Source of the DNA: Acidobacteriota bacterium
Lineage (GTDB): Bacteria > Acidobacteriota > Terriglobia > Acidiferrales > UBA7541
Length of the DNA: 64,000 nucleotides
Assembly (NCBI GenBank): GCA_013289955.1
Contig: JABCYZ010000027.1
Location: forward strand, 1-64,000
Direction: 5' to 3'
Shown: positions 50,918 to 59,486 of the stretch, piece by piece
How the letters are laid out: the number at the start of each line of letters is the position of its first letter
How positions within the stretch are numbered: position 1 is the first letter of the stretch
The notes under the pieces: model-generated
The model's input: only the letters and a program-made list of their open reading frames with translations
What the model was told of the DNA's origin: nothing
Database searches by the model: none
Program-made: the position numbers and the translations under genes

Positions 50918-52528
50918 TTGACAACTCAATCCAATCCGGAAATTAGTTTGAAAATATTGACTCTTCCCCCTCCTCCGCCGGCCTCCAGCCATGCCAGGGT
51001 AATCGGGCGCAATTTCATCTTCATGGGCCTGGAGGTGGTGATTACGCTTGTTTGCACGCTGCTGACGACCGTGGTCATTGCGCGAGTCATTGGCCCGACG
51101 CGGCTGGGCTACTTCAATCTGATATTCTGGCTGACTTCCATCACGTGCTCGGTAGGTTCGCTGGGCATTCCGCTCACGACGTTCAAGTACATGGGCGAAT
51201 TTCTCGGTGGCGGAAAAAAAGAGCTCGCGCGCGCCGTGTTCTTCTATAACCTTTGGGCTCAAACGGTGATCGCCTCCGCACTGACGGTCATCGGCATGGT
51301 CGCTGTTTTCACTCTCGTTGCACCCGCGTATCGTGTCTGTTCCATCTTGCTCGTTTTGAGCATGGTTCCGAACATGATTACGTTTGTGCCTTCACAGGCG
51401 AACTCTGCGGCTGAGGATGCCGCCCTCAATACGCTTGGCGCCTTCGTCGGAGCAATCGTCTATGTGGTCGCAGTGGCAGCCAGCCTCCTCCTCGGATGGA
51501 ACCTGATCGGCATTGCCGCAGGCGTTTTGGTGTATCGCACCGCGGAGTTGGCAGTCAAAACTGTTCCGGTGCTCAAGTCAATGAAATCAGTATCCCGGGT
51601 CCCGCTGCCGCGAGAAATTCGCAAGCGAATGTTTTCCTTCTCGGGGCTGAGCACCGGTCTGATGATTTTGCAGATCGTGATATGGGATCGGTCCGACATC
51701 ATTTTCCTGAAATTGCTACAGCCCGATATTCGTCAACTGGCCTTTTTCTCGGTTTGCTTCAGTGTGGCGGACCGGCTCATGCGCATGCCCCAGACATTCG
51801 CCAATGCGCTCTCTGCCACGCAGATGGCCGAGTACGGTCGGGACAAAGATCGCCTCTTTAGGATGACCTCGAAGGCCTCAACCTACGTCCTTCTGGGCGC
51901 GCTTCCGATTCTCATCGGTCTCGCCTGCATCGGCGGTCCATTCGTACGAGTTATGTACGGGCCGCAGTATCTCCCAGCAATTCCCGTCTTCATCGTTGTG
52001 GCCCTTCTCAGCATTCCAAGGGCGATCCTGACTCCCGCTCAGACGCTGTTGTATTCCGCCGAAGACCTGGGATTTGTCCTGAGGTGGGGCTGCGTAGCTG
52101 CGGCGATCAACGTGCTCCTCGATTTGACTTTGATCCCAAGTCACGGTGCACTCGGCGCAGCCTGGGCAAACGGCGCTGCCCAGACGTTTGCCGCGCTAAC
52201 CATCTGGGGCCGCGTGCTGCTCCGCTATCCTGTCCGAATCGATACGCCAGTCCTGCTCAGACTATCCGCCGCAACTCTCGCGATGGCGATCGTTGTGCTC
52301 GGCATTGTAGCGACGCCCTTCGATCCCCTGGTGAAATTGAGCGTTGCCGTGCCTGCCGGTGCGATTGTCTTCCTGGTGACGAGCAGGATGTTTTCAGTTC
52401 TGCAGAAGGATGATCGTCGGCGCCTACTGGTTTTTTCCGCTCTCCTTCCCACGGGGGTGGGCTCTTCGTTCGAACGGTTGGTCAACTTCCTAATTCCTCT
52501 ACCCCCCGCTGTGGAAAGCTCGAGATGA
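50918..52528 (+). CDS. Wzx-type polysaccharide flippase (MOP superfamily)
   Basis: The product is 536 residues from a TTG at 50918, with about 12-14 membrane helices. The first helix segment reads GRNFIFMGLEVVITLVC, followed by ARVIGPTRLGYFNLIFWLTS, typical of the Polysacc_synt/MATE-like fold with its Arg at the first loop. It moves undecaprenyl-linked EPS units across the inner membrane. An in-frame Met36 is a possible alternative start. Confidence 0.9.
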   Translation: MTTQSNPEISLKILTLPPPPPASSHARVIGRNFIFMGLEVVITLVCTLLTTVVIARVIGPTRLGYFNLIFWLTSITCSVGSLGIPLTTFKYMGEFLGGGKKELARAVFFYNLWAQTVIASALTVIGMVAVFTLVAPAYRVCSILLVLSMVPNMITFVPSQANSAAEDAALNTLGAFVGAIVYVVAVAASLLLGWNLIGIAAGVLVYRTAELAVKTVPVLKSMKSVSRVPLPREIRKRMFSFSGLSTGLMILQIVIWDRSDIIFLKLLQPDIRQLAFFSVCFSVADRLMRMPQTFANALSATQMAEYGRDKDRLFRMTSKASTYVLLGALPILIGLACIGGPFVRVMYGPQYLPAIPVFIVVALLSIPRAILTPAQTLLYSAEDLGFVLRWGCVAAAINVLLDLTLIPSHGALGAAWANGAAQTFAALTIWGRVLLRYPVRIDTPVLLRLSAATLAMAIVVLGIVATPFDPLVKLSVAVPAGAIVFLVTSRMFSVLQKDDRRRLLVFSALLPTGVGSSFERLVNFLIPLPPAVESSR

Positions 52529-52661
52529 ATGCGAATTCCTTCTCCGGACAAATCGGCATCGCCAGCGCGGCGGCCTGCCATCCTCTCTCTTTTTGAGGGC
52601 GGACTGCCGCGAAATCACGAATTTCAATCACGAGTTTTCACGAGAGGAAAGCGGGGTATAT

Positions 52662-53516
52662 ATGAAAGAACCTTACAGAACGCGATTCGTTGAATTGTTG
52701 AGCGAAGGAGCCGCAGTTCAAAATATCCATGATTCTCCTGTCGTCGCGGGCTTTGCAGTTACCCACGCCGCCGACGATGAATTTGTCCAGAGAGAACTGG
52801 AGCGCGTAGACCAGCATCGCAGGAATGCCTGCTGGCTCTTGGAGGAATACGTCGGCCAAGCCGAAAGAATCCTGGACGTGGGATGCGGAACAGGCGGATT
52901 TAGTGTTGCCTTGGCATCATCGCGCGTATTGCGCCCGGTGGAAGTCATTGGAATCGACGCCAGCCATTTGTCTGTCCGAGCCGCAGAAGTACGAGCAGCA
53001 GGACATGATCTCTCATCTCCCCTGGTGTCCTTTTTGGGCTATTCCGCCGGGGAGCAACTGCCATTCGAGGATGACTACTTCGATTTGACTGTTTGCAGTT
53101 CTGTGCTGGAATACGTGACTTCCGGGAAGGCCCGCGCACAGCTGATAGCCGAGCTTAGGCGAGTGACACGGCCGGGAGGTCACGTTTTCATCTCGACTCC
53201 TAATCCTCTGCGATTGAAGGACTATCATTCCGGGAGATTCTTGGGCGATTATTTGCATCGACCTGGGTACCCGTGGGCCACTCGCCCTTGGGAGTTCTCT
53301 CGTATGTTTTCCGGCTGGCGAGAAATCCCAGTTACAAAGTATCACCGACGGAAGCTTACCGAGGTGCTGGGGGCTCGTGTGCCCGTTCCAGAGCGTGTGG
53401 TAAGAGCAGTCTCGTGGCTCGCACCTTGGCAGAATAGGTTATTTCAGAAACTCAGCGCGTCCAAAACGTTGCCACTCGAAAAATCGACCCAAGCAGGATT
53501 CGTTTGCTCCGCATGA
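52662..53516 (+). CDS. SAM-dependent methyltransferase (Methyltransf_11)
   Basis: From the ATG at 52662 (GAGGAAAG upstream) the product is 284 residues. Motif I ILDVGCGTGGFSVAL (about 70-84), GIDASHLSVRAAE, a PFEDDYFDLTVCSSVLEYV motif IV, and LRRVTRPGGHVFISTPNP are clear. It is a cytoplasmic methyltransferase, probably for a sugar of the EPS or its lipid carrier. ORF start 52593 adds residues with no family similarity. Confidence 0.88.
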   Translation: MKEPYRTRFVELLSEGAAVQNIHDSPVVAGFAVTHAADDEFVQRELERVDQHRRNACWLLEEYVGQAERILDVGCGTGGFSVALASSRVLRPVEVIGIDASHLSVRAAEVRAAGHDLSSPLVSFLGYSAGEQLPFEDDYFDLTVCSSVLEYVTSGKARAQLIAELRRVTRPGGHVFISTPNPLRLKDYHSGRFLGDYLHRPGYPWATRPWEFSRMFSGWREIPVTKYHRRKLTEVLGARVPVPERVVRAVSWLAPWQNRLFQKLSASKTLPLEKSTQAGFVCSA

Positions 53517-53720
53517 GATCGCATCGCGTGAAATGAAAGCTGGCTGAGCCGGTGAGCCACTATGACGTGCGATACGCGCACGGCGCATTGGCAGGATGGC
53601 CGAGAGTGTGAGAGTTGGCCTCGCGCGTTGACTCGTAACTTCTTCGAAGCGATACATCGGGTAACTCGCAAATGCCAGCAGAAGTGGCATATCCCCTTGA
53701 CTCAAAAAGGCTTCGCTCCA

Positions 53721-54902
53721 ATGAGTAGCATCATGGCAGCAGCGGGTTCGATACCGGTAGCAAGTGCGCTAGCTGAGCGAAGAGCCTCGCTAGTCATCGC
53801 GCACGTTTGTGACAGCATGGAAATGGGCGGAGCGGAAAAACTCACAGCCACGCTTTGCCGATTGCAACGCGACCGGGGTCACACGGCCTCCGTCCACTGT
53901 CTCTATTGGCTTGGCGTGCTTGGCGAAGAGTTGCGGACTGAAGGTTTTGAAGTCATTCTCCACCATCCTTCCTCGTTTCTTCACCTCGTTCGCGGTTTGT
54001 ACCGATCATTTCGGCGCTCTCGCCCCGACGTGGTGCATTGTCATAATGCCACTGCGGCCATTATGGCCGCTCTTCCTGCCCGTCTCGCTGGCGTGAAGAC
54101 CGTAATAGTAACCCGGCACGGTTTGGTTAAACCTCCTTACCAGATACGCCGCGAATTGAAATTTGCGCTTGCGTCTCGATGTTGTGATTGGATCGTCGGA
54201 GTCTGCAAGGGCACGCGGACCAATCTGCAAGCGGCCCCATTCGCCGCCCGCGACAAGATCGTCCACATCTATAACGGCGCTGATCCCGCCGATATCCGGG
54301 CTGTCCCGCAACCCAAAAAGGGTTTTACTCTGCTGCATGTTGGTCGTTTGGCACCGTTGAAGGACCATGCCACCTTGCTGCAGGCAGTTGCACTCACACG
54401 TGCGCTTCATCCGGACATGCAGCTTTGGATCGTGGGAGACGGACCCCTCGAGGCCAGCTTGCGGAAACTCACTGATCATCTCGGGCTGAATGAATGCGTG
54501 ACTTTTTTCGGCGAACAGGCTGATGTCTCGCCATTTCTGCTCGCGGCAGATCTATTTGTGAGTTCCTCCGTAACGGAAGGCTTGCCTGTGTCCCTGTTGG
54601 AAGCGATGTCAGCGGGCCTGCCGGCTTTGGTCACAAATGTCGGAGGTATGGGTGAGATCGCGCGTTTGTCGGGAGCGGTCATTCTCGTACCGGCGTCCGA
54701 TCCCGAAGCCATGGCAGGGGCATTGTGCGGCGCGTTTGCCGGGAGACAAGAACTCTCCAAAATGGGTCAGCTGGCAAGCCACTGCTACGAACAGTATTTC
54801 CGGCCGGAACGCATGCTTGATGACTACATGAATCTGTACAACGGCTATGTCGCGCAAAATAAAGCGTTGCACTCTGCCTGGAAAATCGCACCGTCTCCAT
54901 AG
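53721..54902 (+). CDS. glycosyltransferase family 4
   Basis: From the ATG at 53721 the product is 393 residues. The N-terminal GT4 motif DSMEMGGAEKLTATLCRLQ and a PDVVHCHNATAAIMAAL segment are followed by the C-terminal domain FTLLHVGRLAPLKDHATLLQA, WIVGDGPLE, and the SSVTEGLPVSLLEAMSAGLPAL donor-site region. It is a retaining cytoplasmic glycosyltransferase. The start is uncertain because the frame is open to 53562 and no strong ribosome-binding site is seen. Confidence 0.92.
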   Translation: MSSIMAAAGSIPVASALAERRASLVIAHVCDSMEMGGAEKLTATLCRLQRDRGHTASVHCLYWLGVLGEELRTEGFEVILHHPSSFLHLVRGLYRSFRRSRPDVVHCHNATAAIMAALPARLAGVKTVIVTRHGLVKPPYQIRRELKFALASRCCDWIVGVCKGTRTNLQAAPFAARDKIVHIYNGADPADIRAVPQPKKGFTLLHVGRLAPLKDHATLLQAVALTRALHPDMQLWIVGDGPLEASLRKLTDHLGLNECVTFFGEQADVSPFLLAADLFVSSSVTEGLPVSLLEAMSAGLPALVTNVGGMGEIARLSGAVILVPASDPEAMAGALCGAFAGRQELSKMGQLASHCYEQYFRPERMLDDYMNLYNGYVAQNKALHSAWKIAPSP

Positions 54903-54957
54903 GTCATAAGAAGCGACCTATATCCTACGATTTTCCGGATTTCTGAGTGTTTTCGAG

Positions 54958-56241
54958 TTGGCGCCGCGGAGTAACCGCTGCGTCTTAGCTTGCCTTCCGA
55001 GGCCTTGCGCTTTGCAATTCATTTATCACCATCGCACCATGGGCCGCAGTTCTCAGGCGATGCACATTCGCAGCCTGGTCGAAGCCTTGAAAGCGGATGG
55101 GCACGAGGTAACGATCGTGTCGCCCCCAGGAGTTGATCCCCTCAGGTCCGCTGGGGTGATGCCATTTTTGCGCAAGACAGATCGTGCGCGCGGGCTTGAA
55201 CGCATCTGGAAATATATAAGCTGCGAGTGCCCGCAGCTCGTTTTCGAGGTATTCGAGCTTCTCTACAACCTGTTTCTGCCGGTCCGCTTATTGCCCACAT
55301 TGTGGCGCCAACCGGACGCAGTCCTCTACGAAAGACACGCCTACTTCATGTTCATGGGCGTGCTGTTAGGGAAATGGCTAAAACGCCCAGTCCTGCTCGA
55401 GGTGAATGAACTTGCGGGATTCACGCGCGCCCGCGGCTTGATCCTGGAGCGCCTAGCACGAAGGATCGACGCATGGGTTTTCTCTCGCGCCGATCATATC
55501 CTCTGTGTGTCACGCGTTCTGGCGGACGAAGCGCGACAGCGGGGTGCCGGGAGCGAACGCATACACGTCCTACCCAATGCGATTGATCCAAATCGCTTCC
55601 GAAGCCCAGGTCGTGGGCGCGCGCTTCGGTCAAGCCTTTGTATCGAGGATTCAATCGTCATCGGCCACGTAGGGCTGTTTTGCCGCTGGGATCGTCTGGA
55701 CGCATTGATTGAGGTGGTGAAGAGCCTTCGCGACCGGCATCCAGAGATAAAGGTATTGCTCGTTGGGGACGGCCCTGAGATGGAAAACCTTAGACAGACC
55801 GCGTTTCGATTGGGAATGGAACGGGAAGTCATTTTTTCCGGCCCGGTGCCACGGTATGACGTGCCCGCGTACATCGATGTGATGGATGTTTGCGTTCTGC
55901 CCGACTCCAATGCTTTCGGATCTCCGATTGCTCTCTTTGAGTTTATGGCCATGGGTAAGCCTTGCGTGGTTCCGGACCTCGGCCCAATGCGCGATGTGAT
56001 TGAGGACCATGCGACCGGCATCATGTTTCCTCAAGGGGATCACAACGCCTTGGGGGAGGCCCTTCTCGGGCTTGTTGAAGACCCAGCGCTCAGAAATCAA
56101 ATCGGCGCACGAGCAAAACAGATCGTTTTCGAGCGCCATACGTGGGCAGCGAATGCTAGTTTTGTCGTCCAGTTAGCGCTTGGCGAAAGTTCAGCCAAGG
56201 CGCTCCCGCAAATGAAACAAGTGGACTGCGACACCCTGTAG
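54958..56241 (+). CDS. glycosyltransferase family 4
   Basis: The product is 427 residues from a TTG at 54958, which may be slightly upstream of the true start. The GT4 N-terminal motif HHRTMGRSSQAMHIRSLVEAL is followed by LYERHAYFMFMG, SRADHILCVSRVLADEA, and the C-terminal GHVGLFCRWDRLDALIEVV, LLVGDGPEMENL and GSPIALFEFMAMGKPCVVPD. It is probably the last sugar-adding step in this group of three GT4 genes; the sugar is not known. The Gfo/Idh-SDR fusion begins 18 bp later. Confidence 0.92.
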   Translation: MAPRSNRCVLACLPRPCALQFIYHHRTMGRSSQAMHIRSLVEALKADGHEVTIVSPPGVDPLRSAGVMPFLRKTDRARGLERIWKYISCECPQLVFEVFELLYNLFLPVRLLPTLWRQPDAVLYERHAYFMFMGVLLGKWLKRPVLLEVNELAGFTRARGLILERLARRIDAWVFSRADHILCVSRVLADEARQRGAGSERIHVLPNAIDPNRFRSPGRGRALRSSLCIEDSIVIGHVGLFCRWDRLDALIEVVKSLRDRHPEIKVLLVGDGPEMENLRQTAFRLGMEREVIFSGPVPRYDVPAYIDVMDVCVLPDSNAFGSPIALFEFMAMGKPCVVPDLGPMRDVIEDHATGIMFPQGDHNALGEALLGLVEDPALRNQIGARAKQIVFERHTWAANASFVVQLALGESSAKALPQMKQVDCDTL

Positions 56242-56259
56242 ATTCGAAAGGGAACTCAA

Positions 56260-58377
56260 ATGCCTTCAGATACACATGTTCGAGTCGGATTGGTTGGAGC
56301 CGGCTATATAAGCGAATTTCATGCTCGCGCCATCCAACGAGTATCTAACGCCCGAATCGTCGGAATTGCCGACGTTGTACACTCTCGCGCGGCAGCCCTG
56401 GCTGCTCGATTCAGCATCCCGAAAGTCTTCCCAACCATGGAAGCCATGATGGACGAGGGAGTCGACGTAATCCATGTCCTTACGCCTCCCCGCACTCACG
56501 CACAATTGGCGATTGCGGGACTCAAGGGCGGCTGCCACGTGCTGGTAGAAAAACCGCTCGCGATGAATGCGGAAGAGGTCGATCGCATCGCTGCCGCAGC
56601 CTCGGCCGCGCAAAAATCCGTTTGCGTCAACCATTCCCTGTTGTACGACCGCTTCGTATCCAAAGCGCTGAATATCGTCCGTTCCGGCGCGATTGGAGAA
56701 CCGCTCACTTTCGACTACTTCCGCAGCAGCGAATATCCTCCTTACAGCGGAGGACCACTGCCGATCCACTACCAGGATGGCGGCTACCCTTTCTTGGACC
56801 AGGGCGTACACGCGTTGTATCTTGCGGAGTCTTTCTTGGGCGCTATTGAAGACGCAAAAGCCTTCTATGGCACGCACGGGGGCGACTCCAACCTTCAGTT
56901 TGATGAGTGGCGAGTGACGGCGCAATGCCAACGCGGCTCCGCGAACATCCAGATATCCTGGAATGTACGGCCCCTGCAGAACTGGTTCGTCGTCCAAGGC
57001 ACGAAAGGTGTCGTCCGCGCGAATCTCTTCGCAATGTGGGTTACTCGCACTCCGCAGCTCCCGCTTCCGAAAGCACCGGCACGTGCACTTCAAGCAGTGA
57101 CCGAGGGTCTCAGCATCTGCGCACAGGTTCCAGCGAATGTCGCTCGCTTCGCGGCCAAGAAAATCGTCCAGTACGATGGACTGCATTCCTTGGTGGCTGC
57201 GTTTTATAGCGCGTTGCAAACGGGCGCACCGATGCCGGTTTCGCCTGAGCAGGCGCGCTCCACCGTCTACTGGACAAACCGCGTCTCTCAGCAAGCCGAC
57301 GTCACGAAAGTTAAATTTCAGTCCCAATTCCCGACTATGGGAACGGCCAAGGTTCTGGTGACCGGGGCAAATGGCTTGATCGGCCGGCATCTCGTCCGGC
57401 GGCTCTTGCAAGAAGGGAACCGCGTTCGCCTCTTCGTTCGACGACAGCCACAGGCGGAATGGATGAACGACGCAAACGTCGAGGTTTTTCTCGGTGATCT
57501 AGGCGATCCAGCTGCCGTGGACCGCGCTGTAGCTGGCACAGAAATTGTCTATCACGTAGGCGCGGCGATGAAGGGCGGCGCGCACGACTATGAACGTGGC
57601 ACTGTCTGCGGCACGCAGAACGTTGTGGATAGTGTGCTGCGACACAATGTGCAGCGTCTCGTCCACATCAGTTCCCTCAGCTGCTTGCATGCTGCGGCTG
57701 CACGGCGAGACGACGTGATCACCGAGGATTGGCCAGTCGAACCATTCCCGGCAAAGCGCGGAGCCTACACACAAGCGAAGACGGCAGCCGAAAAAATAGT
57801 CCTCGACGCCGTTCAAGACCGGCATCTCCGAGCCGTCCTGCTTCGCCCGGGGAGAGTTTTTGGTTCAGGGATGACGCTCCTGACTCCTGAAGTCGCCCGC
57901 CGGATGGGAAACACGTTTGTCGTCCTGGGTGACGGCACTCGCGAACTGCCTTTGGTTTATGTGGAAGATGTGATCGATGCGATCGTCCTTGCCGCCGAGA
58001 CAAGCGAATTCGATGGCAGCATTTTTCACATCGTCGATCGAACTCGGATTGCGCAGAATCAAGTCGTCGGTGACTACATCTCTAGGAACGCAAACAAGGC
58101 AAGAGTCATTCACGTACCTCTGGCTGTGGTCTACACCTTGGCGCTTGGCGTTGAACTTCTGTGCAAGATTCTAAAACGCCCGGCTCCCCTTTCAAGATAC
58201 CGCCTTAAATCAGCGCTCGCTCGCATGCGTTTCGATTGCAGCCGGGCAGAAAACGATCTTGGCTGGCGACCTCGCATTGGCGTTGCTTCCGGCTTGCAGG
58301 AAACGATGGCGGCGGAACGCGTTAACCGCAGCAACAATGTTCTGGGGCGCGTACAGGAGAGCTGCGCCGCGAAGTGA
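56260..58377 (+). CDS. fused Gfo/Idh/MocA oxidoreductase - SDR epimerase
   Basis: This is a 705-residue protein. Residues 1-345 form a Gfo/Idh/MocA oxidoreductase (GLVGAGYIS 10-18, VLTPPRTH, EKPLAM 97-102, and a C-terminal alpha/beta domain). After a 20-residue linker, residues 361-700 form an extended SDR (GANGLIG 369-375, Tyr503 and Lys507 in YTQAK, WR near the C-terminus). The same two folds are separate, overlapping genes at 46554 and 47627, which supports a shared two-step reaction on a nucleotide sugar. Function remains inferred. Confidence 0.9.
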   Translation: MPSDTHVRVGLVGAGYISEFHARAIQRVSNARIVGIADVVHSRAAALAARFSIPKVFPTMEAMMDEGVDVIHVLTPPRTHAQLAIAGLKGGCHVLVEKPLAMNAEEVDRIAAAASAAQKSVCVNHSLLYDRFVSKALNIVRSGAIGEPLTFDYFRSSEYPPYSGGPLPIHYQDGGYPFLDQGVHALYLAESFLGAIEDAKAFYGTHGGDSNLQFDEWRVTAQCQRGSANIQISWNVRPLQNWFVVQGTKGVVRANLFAMWVTRTPQLPLPKAPARALQAVTEGLSICAQVPANVARFAAKKIVQYDGLHSLVAAFYSALQTGAPMPVSPEQARSTVYWTNRVSQQADVTKVKFQSQFPTMGTAKVLVTGANGLIGRHLVRRLLQEGNRVRLFVRRQPQAEWMNDANVEVFLGDLGDPAAVDRAVAGTEIVYHVGAAMKGGAHDYERGTVCGTQNVVDSVLRHNVQRLVHISSLSCLHAAAARRDDVITEDWPVEPFPAKRGAYTQAKTAAEKIVLDAVQDRHLRAVLLRPGRVFGSGMTLLTPEVARRMGNTFVVLGDGTRELPLVYVEDVIDAIVLAAETSEFDGSIFHIVDRTRIAQNQVVGDYISRNANKARVIHVPLAVVYTLALGVELLCKILKRPAPLSRYRLKSALARMRFDCSRAENDLGWRPRIGVASGLQETMAAERVNRSNNVLGRVQESCAAK

Positions 58378-58549
58378 TATTACTTTTCTGTTGGCCCCGG
58401 CCGCTTACGACGCCGAAGCCGGTCGGCATTGGCAGATGCCGGGTGTGGGGACACTCTTCGCAAAAAGTCGCGCGAAAGCCTATTCTCAGGAAGCTCAGCG
58501 TCCGTTCGACTGCGTGGTTCACTTCGAAATCATTTTCAGAGGAAACACT

Positions 58550-59359
58550 ATGGCAATTATGCCGAATGCTTCTATTCATCTAGATGCCGCTATCCCCGCC
58601 GATTCCGAAGGGCAGGAGCAAGCAAGACTGACCGACGAGGCGCGATTCGCGGACCAAAACTACTCTCGGCACGCCCATAACCTGCTCCTGAACCAGATTA
58701 TGTTTAGAAAGTATGCCGACCCGCACCACGATTGGGACTGGCGGCAATATGGCGCCAAGCTTCTCGGGTCCGTCAAAGGATGCCGCGTACTGGACTACGG
58801 ATGCGGGCAGGGTGAAGAGGCTACCTATCTCGCCAAAATGGGTGCTCAGGTGACCGCGATCGACATTTCCCCCGTTGGGATTGGGCTCACGAAAGCGCGC
58901 GCCAAGCTCAACGGCGTGGGCGACCGCGTCAGTGCGATGCTAATGCGCTGCGATCCGACTGAATTTCCCAGTGAATCCTTTGATGTAATCCACGGATTCG
59001 GAATCCTTCATCACATCGGTTTGCAAATCGGCCTGGTTGAAATAAAACGTCTCCTCAGACCGGGTGGCCGCGGATTATTCTTCGAGCACATGGGAAATTC
59101 TAAAACGATCGAGCGGTTGCGTCCGAAGGAGAAGGACTACACGAAAGGCGAGCGCCCCGTGACATGGAAGGAGGTCCAGGAGATCCGACCGGAATTCTCC
59201 AAGTTTTTGGCAAGACCATTCCACATCGCTTCACGTTTGCGCAAACGCGTCCAGCTACTAAACCGACCGGTGGTTAAGCGTGTGGATCACGCTATACTCA
59301 GCGCCCTGCCTTTCATGAGGCACTTCGCAAGCGGCATGGTCATCTATCTCGAAAAATGA
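58550..59359 (+). CDS. SAM-dependent methyltransferase (UbiE/Methyltransf_11 type)
   Basis: From the ATG at 58550 (AGAGGAAA upstream) the product is 269 residues. Motif I VLDYGCGQGEEATYLA (about 78-93), VTAIDISPVGI, ESFDVIHGFGILHHI and LLRPGGRGLFFEH are present; the C-terminus is helical and basic. It is the last plus-strand gene of the EPS locus. The frame is open upstream to 58259 but overlaps the fusion gene there. The 172-bp gap before it may hold a promoter. Confidence 0.88.
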   Translation: MAIMPNASIHLDAAIPADSEGQEQARLTDEARFADQNYSRHAHNLLLNQIMFRKYADPHHDWDWRQYGAKLLGSVKGCRVLDYGCGQGEEATYLAKMGAQVTAIDISPVGIGLTKARAKLNGVGDRVSAMLMRCDPTEFPSESFDVIHGFGILHHIGLQIGLVEIKRLLRPGGRGLFFEHMGNSKTIERLRPKEKDYTKGERPVTWKEVQEIRPEFSKFLARPFHIASRLRKRVQLLNRPVVKRVDHAILSALPFMRHFASGMVIYLEK

Positions 59360-59486
59360 GATTGGCTTGGCAGCTCTAAATAGGTCCCCGCTGGCGGCCC
59401 CAATTTGTACCCTGATTGTCGCTCAGTTTATCGGCTGGTTTTGATAACCGGGAGAGCGCTAAACATCTGACCGCCGCCAAGAAAAT

